From assembly GCA_945835425.1 (NCBI GenBank), contig CAMAJC010000096.1, positions 1 through 6,934 on the forward strand: a stretch of DNA of 6,934 nt, written 5' to 3'. Positions 1 through 5,037 of this stretch are shown here, piece by piece. Position 1 is the stretch's first letter; the number at the start of each line of letters is the position of its first letter. Under the pieces are notes generated by a model, which worked only from the letters and a program-made list of their open reading frames with translations, was not told the origin of the DNA and ran no database searches. Source of the stretch: an uncultured Clostridia bacterium. GTDB taxonomy: Bacteria > Bacillota > Clostridia > Oscillospirales > Ruminococcaceae. Position numbers and translations under genes: made by a program.

Positions 1-1
1 G

Positions 2-823
2 GCTGCTTCGGCTGTGAGCTGCGGCAGTACCGCTTCACAGGGCAGCGCCTCGGAAAGCGGCGCTTCGGCTGCGGCAGATGAGCCTACCGCTGAAAATCCC
101 CGCACGATCTATATCTCGGTCAACAACGACTCCAACCCCGACTCCTTCCTGGACGAAAACGGGGAGTATACCGGCTATGAACCGGAGATGCTCAAGCTGA
201 TCGACGAGCTGCTGCCGGAGTACATTTTTGAGTACACCTCGATTTCCAGTACCGATGCGCTGCTTGCCCTTGAGACCGATAAGATCGACGCTTCGCTGCA
301 AAGGTGGGAAGACAACGAGGAACGCCGGAAAAAATACCTCTTTACCAACGAATACTACCTCACCTATACCCAGAACCTGACCACCTGGGACAATGCCGAA
401 GGAATCGATTCTCTGGACGACCTGGCCGGGAAGAACGTCTGGGTCAAAGCGGCCGGCGGCAGCGACGACTATTTCTGGCAGACCTATAACAATACCCATC
501 CCGACGCAAAGGTAAACCTTGTATACGCGACCGGCGGCTATTCGGTCGTCATCCCGATGTTTGAGGACGGCGAGCTGGACGCGGCGACGATGGTGCAGCG
601 CAACGTCGACCGGATAAACGAAAACTACAACGCCAAATTCACGACGGTCGGCGAAACGATCATGGCCTCCGATACCTATATCCTCTTTAACCTGGACGAA
701 ACCCGGCTGCGCGACCGGGTGGACGAGGCGCTGAAGCAGCTTCGTGCCGACGGAAAGCTGTCCGAGCTGTCCATCCAGTGGTACGGCGCGGATTATTCGG
801 TCGACCCCTATAAAGAGAACTGA
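2..823 (+). CDS. Amino-acid ABC transporter substrate-binding lipoprotein (5'-truncated by window edge)
   Basis: Extracytoplasmic binding protein of the polar amino-acid uptake ABC class (family 3 solute-binding proteins); it captures a small amino acid outside the membrane and hands it to the permease encoded next. The frame is open to the window edge. The residues AASAVSC end at a Cys codon at 20-22 and look like the end of a lipobox, so the true start and most of the signal peptide lie upstream and the GTG at 14 is not the start. After the Cys comes a Ser/Ala/Gly-rich linker, then family-like segments: TIYISVNNDSNP, GYEPEMLKLIDELLP, the ALLALETDKIDASLQ region followed by RKKYLFTNEYY, and DDLAGKNVWV. 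It ends LSIQWYGADYSVDPYKEN. The permease starts 23 bases after the stop, so they are one operon. Ligand cannot be read from sequence; cystine or another sulfur amino acid is suggested only by neighbours. Confidence 0.9.
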   Translation, partial: AASAVSCGSTASQGSASESGASAAADEPTAENPRTIYISVNNDSNPDSFLDENGEYTGYEPEMLKLIDELLPEYIFEYTSISSTDALLALETDKIDASLQRWEDNEERRKKYLFTNEYYLTYTQNLTTWDNAEGIDSLDDLAGKNVWVKAAGGSDDYFWQTYNNTHPDAKVNLVYATGGYSVVIPMFEDGELDAATMVQRNVDRINENYNAKFTTVGETIMASDTYILFNLDETRLRDRVDEALKQLRADGKLSELSIQWYGADYSVDPYKEN

Positions 824-846
824 CAAAAACAAGCGGGGTATCGTTC

Positions 847-1557
847 ATGGATTTCTTTCGATTCAGCCGGTGTGTGGATTATTTTCCGCAGATCATCAAA
901 TATCTGCCGGTCACATTGAAGGTGGCGGCGGTTTCCACTTTATTTGGGCTGCTGTTGGGGATGGTGCTGGCGGTCATCCGCATTTACCGGGTGCCGGTGT
1001 TGGAGCAGATTGCCACTATTTTTACCTCCTTTCTGCGCGCGACGCCGCCGAACGTTTTGCTGCTGGCGATCTTCTTTGCAATCCCGTTTTTCTTTCGGAA
1101 TATCTGCCTGACGCTCTTTCACTTTGACATCAACCGGATGGATCTGTTCAATTATGTCGCAGTTGCCTATTCGGTTATGAACTCTGCTTTTTTCGCGGAA
1201 CTGATCCGCGCTGCGGTCCTCGGCGTCGAAAAAGGGCAGACGGAGGCCGCTTATTCCATCGGCATGAACAAACGGCAGACCTTTGTCCGGATTATCCTGC
1301 CGCAGGCGTTTCATATCGCGCTGCCGGAGCTGGGCAACATCGTGGTCAATATCCTCAAAAATACATCGCTGGCCTATCTGGTCGGCATCATCGACCTGAT
1401 GGGAGCGGTCAATATCGCGTCGATCAATACCTTCCATCCGCTGGAGGGGTATGTGGATGTGGCGGTGATCTATACGCAAGCTGCCCCGCGAGGCCCACAC
1501 CGGTGTGATCGAAGTGCCGATGAAGGAGAAAAACCTGCATTACGAGATGGATTTTGA
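847..1557 (+). pseudogene. Amino-acid ABC transporter permease, C-terminally truncated and fused out of frame
   Basis: Integral membrane permease of the HisM/GlnP/TcyL type. ATG 847 follows a weak GCGGGG-type ribosome site 8 bases upstream. Visible parts: an N-terminal segment, the LPVTLKVAAVSTLFGLLLG helix, the FTSFLRATPPNVLLLAIFF segment typical of the family, and the EAA loop at residues 133-156 (EAAYSIG..., then IILPQAF) that docks the ATPase. Family resemblance holds to about residue 209 (EGYVDVAVIY), where one more hydrophobic helix is expected. Instead the last 27 codons give TQAAPRGPHRC..., Pro/Arg-rich and not membrane-like; this is the neighbouring PLP-enzyme sequence read in the wrong frame. 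The genuine permease part therefore ends near base 1473. No ATP-binding subunit gene is present, although one would normally follow. The protein probably lacks its last helix and is non-functional, unless the junction is an assembly artefact. Confidence 0.85.
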
Positions 1558-2269
1558 CGCGCTGGAACAGGCCGTGACGGAGGATACCGGCGTTCTGGTG
1601 CTCTGCAATCCCCATAATCCGGTGGGCAGGGTGTATACCCGCGCCGAGCTGGAGCAGACGGCAGCGTTTACCGAGCGGCATCATCTGCTGGTCGTTTCCG
1701 ACGAGATACACTGCGAGCTGACGCTGGAAGGGGAGCATATCCCGTTTTTCAGCCTGAATGACCGGGTGAAAGACTACAGCATCACCCTCTCCAGCGCCGG
1801 AAAGATCGCCAATATCCCGTCTCTGCCTTCCGGCTTCGCCATCATCCCTTCGCAGGAACTGCGCAGGCGTTTTCAGGATATCAGTCTCGGTCTCTTTTCC
1901 ACACCGAACGCCCTGTCCTTTGAGGCGCTGCATGCGGCCTTTGACGGCTCCTGTGACGAATGGAAGGAGGAACTGCGGGATTACCTGCGGGAAAACCGCG
2001 ATTATCTCGAAAGCCGGATCGCAGGAATCGACGGACTGCGGGTCGTTCACAACGAGGGCACCTACCTCGCCTGGATTGATGCGCGGGATACCGGTATCGA
2101 AGACCCCTTTGCATTTTTTAAGGAAAAGGCAGGCGTCCGCTTCAACAACGGCGCAGATTATGGACAAAAGGGCTTTGTGCGGCTCAATTTCGGCTGCCCC
2201 AGAAGCCAGCTGAAAGAAGCGCTGGACCGGGTGGAAGCGGCATTGCAGGCTTACCGGGCAGCGCAATGA
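1475..2269 (+). pseudogene. MalY/PatB-type PLP-dependent C-S lyase/aminotransferase, N-terminal third missing
   Basis: Fold-type I PLP enzyme of the MalY/PatB branch, whose members cleave cystathionine or cysteine C-S bonds; aminotransferase activity is the alternative. The frame is open only from 1469, after a TGA at 1466-1468 that lies inside the permease code. Counting from the GTG at 1505, visible motifs are NPHNPVGRVYT (Asn 35), SDEIH (Asp 66, pairs with the PLP ring nitrogen), SAGKIANIPSLPSGFAI (Lys 100, the Schiff-base lysine), and FVRLNFGCPRS (Arg 226, substrate carboxylate). The C-terminus is complete. Family members are about 390 residues; roughly 120-135 N-terminal residues, including the glycine-rich PLP phosphate loop region, are absent. 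GTG 1505 or ATG 1520 could serve as starts but neither has a ribosome site and the product would not fold as a normal enzyme. The true gene presumably followed the lost ATPase gene. DUF1847 begins 35 bases downstream. Confidence 0.85.
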
Positions 2270-2292
2270 ATCTATACGGCTCAGTAAAGAAA

Positions 2293-2297
2293 GGAAG
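2293..2297 (+). promoter_or_regulatory. Ribosome binding site fixing the DUF1847 start at ATG 2305
   Basis: GGAAG lies 7 bases before ATG 2305. The same frame is open further upstream to an ATG at 2266, but that codon overlaps the preceding stop and adds 13 non-conserved-looking residues with no ribosome site in front, so 2305 is preferred. Confidence 0.65.
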
Positions 2298-2304
2298 ATT
2301 TTCC

Positions 2305-2991
2305 ATGAACAATACGGAAAAGACCAAGGAAAGCGTTTATCCCAGAAGCTGCGTTGACTGCGGCGTCATCAACTGCAGCAAGCGAAACAGCGAATACCCG
2401 GAGTTCTGCCTGACGACCGCCCTGACCGATGAGGAGATCGACGAGATTCTCAAGCTGTACAAGCAGCGCGCCAACAACAAAGTCGCGATCGCTTCCGCCG
2501 AGGTGGAGGGCGGCTTTTACGGGAAATATACCCGCGTCGAAGAGACGATGGAATTTGCCCACCGGATCGGCGCAAAGAAAATCGGCATTGCGACCTGCGC
2601 CGGGCTGATTGAGGAAGCGCGTATCTTTGCGAGGATTCTGCGGCTGAACGGCTTTGAGGTCTATGGTGCCGCCTGCAAGGTCGGTTCCCTGCCGAAAACC
2701 GGCATCGGGGTCGCACCGGAGTACACCTGCGTCACCGGCAACGTCATGTGCAACCCGATCCTGCAGGCCAAGCTGCTGGCGAAAGCAAAGGTCGACTTAA
2801 ACGTCGTTATCGGCCTCTGCTGCGGCCACGACAGCCTGTTTTACAAGTACGCCAAAGGGTATACGACGACGCTGATCGTCAAAGACCGCGTCCTCGGCAA
2901 CAACCCGGTGCAGGCCCTGTATCAGGCCCGGGCTTATTACCGCCGGCTGCTTACGGAGCCGATCATCCCGCAGGAGGGAAAAGAGGCGTAA
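2305..2991 (+). CDS. DUF1847 family predicted metal-binding protein
   Basis: A 228-residue soluble protein that I recognise as DUF1847 (COG4887-type, uncharacterised, predicted metal-binding); no reaction is established for the family. It carries ten cysteines. Four sit in an N-terminal cluster at 16, 19, 24 and 35 (RSCVDCGVINCSKR...EFC), a spacing that looks like a zinc or iron-sulfur site. The rest are at 98 (IATCAG), 124 (AACKVG), 142 and 149 (TCVTGNVMCNP) and 172-173 (IGLCCGHDSLF). The core alternates strands and helices, e.g. KKIGIATCAGLIEEAR and VDLNVVIGLCCGHD, suggesting a Rossmann-like alpha/beta fold. No signal peptide or membrane helix is seen, so it is cytoplasmic. It lies between a C-S lyase remnant and a LarE-like sulfur transferase, which fits a redox, metal or sulfur role, but that is context only. 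Its 3' flank holds repeat copy 1. Confidence 0.85.
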   Translation: MNNTEKTKESVYPRSCVDCGVINCSKRNSEYPEFCLTTALTDEEIDEILKLYKQRANNKVAIASAEVEGGFYGKYTRVEETMEFAHRIGAKKIGIATCAGLIEEARIFARILRLNGFEVYGAACKVGSLPKTGIGVAPEYTCVTGNVMCNPILQAKLLAKAKVDLNVVIGLCCGHDSLFYKYAKGYTTTLIVKDRVLGNNPVQALYQARAYYRRLLTEPIIPQEGKEA

Positions 2992-2996
2992 GGAAA

Positions 2997-3047
2997 CTCT
3001 GCTTAAAGGCTTTTTCTCCGAAAAGAGAAAAGCCGGTTCAATCAGAG
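2997..3047 (+). repeat. Dispersed intergenic repeat, copy 1 (imperfect inverted repeat)
   Basis: Begins 6 bases after the DUF1847 stop. The right half, from TCTCCGAAAA (3015-3024) through GAGAAAAGCCGGTT (3025-3038) to CAATCAGAG (3039-3047), matches copy 2 at 6801-6834 with two substitutions and one A insertion over about 33 bases. The outer ends CTCTG (2997-3001) and CAGAG (3043-3047) are complementary, and inside them GGCTTTTTCTC (3008-3018) pairs with GAGAAAAGCC (3025-3034) with one bulged T and a 6-base loop. There is no T-run after the stem, so it is not a standard terminator. The function is unknown. Confidence 0.7.
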
Positions 3048-3074
3048 ATTTCTGAGCAAAGTGGGAGATTGAAT

Positions 3075-3898
3075 ATGGAAACAATACAGGAAAAATATAC
3101 GCATTTACAGTCTTTCCTGCGGTCGCTGGGCAGCGTCGCGGTGGCGTTTTCTTCCGGCGTGGATTCGACCTTCCTGCTGAAAACGGCGCACGACCTGCTG
3201 GGAGATAAGGTAATCGCGGTCACAGCCCGTTCCTGTTCCTTTCCGGAGCGGGAGCTGAATGAAGCGAAGGCCTTCTGCGAAAAGGAGGGCATTGTCCATA
3301 TCATCTGCGATTCGGAGGAGCTTTCGATCGAAGGTTTTGACCATAACCCCAAAAACCGCTGTTATCTCTGCAAAAAAGAGTTGTTTACGAAAATCGGCGG
3401 GATTGCCCGGCAGCGCGGATCCCCTATATCGCCGAAGGCTCCAATATGGACGACAACGGCGATTACCGTCCGGGACTGATCGCTGTAGCGGAACTGGGGG
3501 TCAAAAGTCCGCTGCGGGAAGCCGGGCTGACCAAAACAGATATCCGCGCGCTGTCCAAAGAGATCGGCCTTCCGACCTGGGACAAGCAGTCCTTTGCCTG
3601 CCTCTCTTCCCGGTTTGTCTATGGGGAACTGATCACCAAAGAGAAGCTTTCGATGGTGGACAAGGCGGAGCAGCGGCTTTTGGACCTCGGTTTCCATCAG
3701 GTGCGGGTGCGGATTCACGGCAAGATCGCCCGGATCGAAATCGATCCTGCACAGTTTCCAAAACTCCTCCGGCAGGATACCGCCGGGGAAATCCATGCGT
3801 ATTTCCAGCAGCTGGGGTTTACCTATGTGACGCTGGATCTGGGCGGATATAAAATGGGCAGCATGAATAAGACGCTGCCGGTGCAGACACAGGAATAA
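3075..3898 (+). pseudogene. larE: LarE-type ATP-dependent sulfur transferase, broken by one frameshift
   Basis: LarE adenylates and sulfurates the nicotinic-acid-derived precursor of the nickel-pincer nucleotide cofactor. ATG 3075 has GGGAG 7 bases upstream. The first frame gives the PP-loop FSSGVDST (Ser 26 to Ser 31), SCSFPERE, and NRCYLCKKELF (Cys 96, Cys 99), then runs to RQRG and turns into nonsense that stops at 3479. The family sequence resumes in another frame as YIAEGSNMDD, DYRPGLIAVAELGVKSPLREAGL, LPTWDKQSFACLSSRF and RVRIHGKIARIEID, ending at 3898. One missing base near 3417-3420 (restoring Gly-Ile-Pro-Tyr) rejoins the frames into about 274 residues, the normal LarE length. In that repaired numbering the cysteine of FACLSSR is residue 176, the same number as the sacrificial cysteine of the Lactiplantibacillus enzyme. 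CxxC plus this third Cys resembles the iron-sulfur-cluster class. Downstream ATG 3446 would give only a PP-loop-less half. The lesion may be real or a sequencing error. No larA, larB or larC is in the window. Confidence 0.88.
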
Positions 3899-3906
3899 AA
3901 ATGAAA

Positions 3907-3937
3907 AAGCCGGTGCGAAATGAAAACGCACCGGCTT
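3907..3937. terminator. Strong hairpin between larE and tcdA (intrinsic-terminator-like)
   Basis: AAGCCGGTGCG (3907-3917) and CGCACCGGCTT (3927-3937) form a perfect 11-bp stem with a 9-base A-rich loop, starting 9 bases after the larE stop. On the + strand the stem is followed by GTATCAGG, with no T-run beyond the TT of the stem; on the minus strand it is followed by TTTTTCATTTTTATT. It therefore looks like a good terminator for transcription from the right and a weaker one, or an RNA 3' end/stability hairpin, for larE. Confidence 0.65.
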
Positions 3938-3954
3938 GTATCAGGTATAGAGGA

Positions 3955-3961
3955 AAGGTGG
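3955..3961 (+). promoter_or_regulatory. Ribosome binding site fixing the tcdA start at ATG 3967
   Basis: AAGGTGG lies 5 bases before ATG 3967. The frame is open back to an ATG at 3901, but those 22 codons run through the hairpin and have no ribosome site, so 3967 is the start. Confidence 0.75.
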
Positions 3962-3966
3962 AGCAT

Positions 3967-4740
3967 ATGCTGAATCAGTTTTCCAGAACAGAGCTGCTGC
4001 TTGGAAAAGAAGCGATGGATAGGCTGTCCGGTGCGCGGGTGGCCGTGTTCGGCATCGGCGGAGTCGGCGGTTATACGGTGGAGGCGCTGGTGCGCAGCGG
4101 AGTCGGCGCGGTCGACCTGATCGACGACGACCGGGTCTGCCTGACCAATTTAAACCGCCAGCTCTTTGCGACCCGAAAGACAGTCGGGCAGTACAAGGTG
4201 GATGTGGCCGCGAAGCGGATGGCCGGGATCAATCCCGACGCGGTCATCCGCACCTATAAGACCTTTTATGCGCCGGAGACTGCCGCGCAGTTCGATTTCC
4301 GGGAGTATGACTATATCGTGGACGCCATCGATACGGTCACCGGCAAGCTGGAGCTGGTGGTCAACGCCCAGAAGGTCGGCACGCCTATCATCAGTTCCAT
4401 GGGCGCAGGGAATAAGATGGACCCGACGGCTTTCGAGGTCGCGGATATTTATGACACGTCGGTCTGTCCGCTGGCACGGGTCATGCGGTACGAGCTCAGA
4501 CGCCGCGGCGTCCGGAAGCTCAAGGTGGTGTATTCTAAGGAAAAGCCGCTGACGCCGATCGACGATATGGCGATCAGCTGCCGTACCCACTGCATCTGCC
4601 CGCCCGGCACCGCGCGGAAATGCACCCAGCGCCGCCAGGTCCCCGGCAGCAACGCCTTTGTGCCCTCCGTTGTGGGATTGATCATCGCGGGCGAGGTGCT
4701 CAAAGACCTGACAGCAGATTGTACCGGCCTGCAGCGATAA
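3967..4740 (+). CDS. tcdA: tRNA threonylcarbamoyladenosine dehydratase (TcdA/CsdL, ThiF superfamily)
   Basis: A 257-residue E1-like enzyme that uses ATP to activate and cyclise t6A at position 37 of ANN-decoding tRNAs to the cyclic form ct6A. The N-terminus FSRTELLLGKEAMDRL is typical of TcdA. The nucleotide loop is GIGGVGGY at residues 29-36; LIDDDRVCLTNLNRQ (Asp 53-55, Asn 61, Arg 64) and DYIVDAIDTVTGKLEL (Asp 119, Asp 122) are the E1 core; ISSMGAGNKMDPT and CPLARVMRYELR follow. The C-terminal part has SCRTHCICPPGT with Cys 205, 209, 211 and another Cys at 219, a cysteine group seen in clostridial-type TcdA, then PGSNAFVPSVVGLIIAG. Length and ends are normal. A hairpin 29 bases upstream separates it from larE, so it may be read by leak-through or from an unrecognised promoter. 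In E. coli the homologue works with the CsdA-CsdE sulfur-transfer pair; neither partner is here. Other E1-like roles (MoeB, ThiF) are less likely given the N-terminus. Confidence 0.93.
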   Translation: MLNQFSRTELLLGKEAMDRLSGARVAVFGIGGVGGYTVEALVRSGVGAVDLIDDDRVCLTNLNRQLFATRKTVGQYKVDVAAKRMAGINPDAVIRTYKTFYAPETAAQFDFREYDYIVDAIDTVTGKLELVVNAQKVGTPIISSMGAGNKMDPTAFEVADIYDTSVCPLARVMRYELRRRGVRKLKVVYSKEKPLTPIDDMAISCRTHCICPPGTARKCTQRRQVPGSNAFVPSVVGLIIAGEVLKDLTADCTGLQR

Positions 4741-4907
4741 AAATTAGGCGTTATATCAATATAAGAACTCTCTGGGAATCGACAAAGCTGCCGGACAGCC
4801 TGCCGAAAACTGCAGAGGAAATCGCCCGGTTGATCTACGACGTCGCGTCCAACGGCTGCATAATGCGGCAGATCAGGACGAAAAAGGGATATTTAGGAGA
4901 AAAGTAA
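4741..4907 (+). pseudogene. Orphan coding-like tail, about 50 codons, no start codon
   Basis: Directly after tcdA, in a different frame, the DNA reads WESTKLPDSLPKTAEEI then ARLIYDVASNGCIMRQIR, ending TKKGYLGEK at a TAA (4905-4907). From about 4779 third codon positions are mainly G or C, like the neighbours, and the product has helical-looking, charged composition, so it resembles a real protein C-terminus. The preceding 40 bases (4741-4780) are AT-rich and no ATG, GTG or TTG in frame precedes it with a ribosome site; the only upstream ATG in frame (4620) is inside tcdA without a ribosome site. It could be the remnant of a decayed or deleted gene, or a small protein started at a rare codon. 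I do not recognise a family. Confidence 0.35.
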
Positions 4908-4925
4908 GGTTTATCCTCAAAGATG

Positions 4926-4955
4926 TTGACAGGGATTTTTCCGCTGTGCTATCAT
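4926..4955 (+). promoter_or_regulatory. Sigma-70-type promoter for the glycoside hydrolase gene
   Basis: A perfect -35 box TTGACA (4926-4931) is followed after 18 bases by TATCAT (4950-4955). A TG at 4947-4948 gives an extended -10 (TGCTATCAT). The expected start is near 4961-4963, leaving a leader of about 75 bases before ATG 5038. It lies 19 bases past the end of the orphan tail, so the hydrolase is likely an independent transcript. Confidence 0.75.
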
Positions 4956-4974
4956 GAGATTGGCAGAATAACTG

Positions 4975-5007
4975 GTCTGCGCTGCGGAAAATTATGTGGC
5001 CGCAGAC
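4975..5007 (+). promoter_or_regulatory. Leader stem-loop with two alternative pairings upstream of the hydrolase gene
   Basis: GTCTGCG (4975-4981) can pair with CGCAGAC (5001-5007), or CTGCGG (4982-4987) can pair with CCGCAG (5000-5005). The two use the same right arm, so only one can form. The structure ends 18 bases before the GAGGAG ribosome site. It could be a repressor operator or an RNA leader fold, or chance in GC-rich DNA. Confidence 0.35.
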
Positions 5008-5025
5008 AGCGACAATAGAAAAAGT

Positions 5026-5031
5026 GAGGAG
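5026..5031 (+). promoter_or_regulatory. Ribosome binding site fixing the hydrolase start at ATG 5038
   Basis: GAGGAG lies 6 bases before ATG 5038. The frame is open to a GTG at 4996, but that would place this site inside the coding region and add residues with no domain match. Confidence 0.8.
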
Positions 5032-5037
5032 ATTTTT

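Noticed and set aside
35..832. Minus-strand 265-codon frame opposite the binding-protein gene
   Set aside because: Shadow of the + strand coding sequence; composition is typical of reverse-complement translation and the + strand product is clearly a family 3 binding protein.
1474..1557. Permease-lyase as a genuine gene fusion
   Set aside because: The two parts are in different frames, so no single fused protein can be made; the permease frame ends at 1557 after 27 nonsense-like codons.
1424..2266. Minus-strand 280-codon frame opposite the PLP enzyme
   Set aside because: Shadow of a + strand gene with recognisable PLP-enzyme motifs; it crosses the chimeric junction without any recognisable domain.
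2997..3047. Repeat copies as CRISPR or insertion-sequence remnants
   Set aside because: Only two copies 3.8 kb apart, no regular spacers, no transposase and no visible target-site duplication.
2748..3074. Upstream extension of the larE frame into DUF1847
   Set aside because: Arg/Pro-rich out-of-frame reading of DUF1847. ATG 3075 has a good ribosome site and starts the LarE family sequence.
3417..3422. GGATCC palindrome at the larE lesion taken as a cloning scar
   Set aside because: A 6-base palindrome occurs by chance and is explained by one G lost from GGGATCCCC; there is no vector or linker sequence around it.
3901..3966. Longer tcdA start at ATG 3901
   Set aside because: Would translate through an 11-bp hairpin, lacks a ribosome site, and adds residues not typical of TcdA. 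ATG 3967 has AAGGTGG at ideal spacing.
4620..4740. Start at ATG 4620 for the orphan tail, giving a 95-residue protein overlapping tcdA
   Set aside because: The overlapping part is an out-of-frame reading of conserved tcdA sequence with no ribosome site; only the part after 4741 looks coding.
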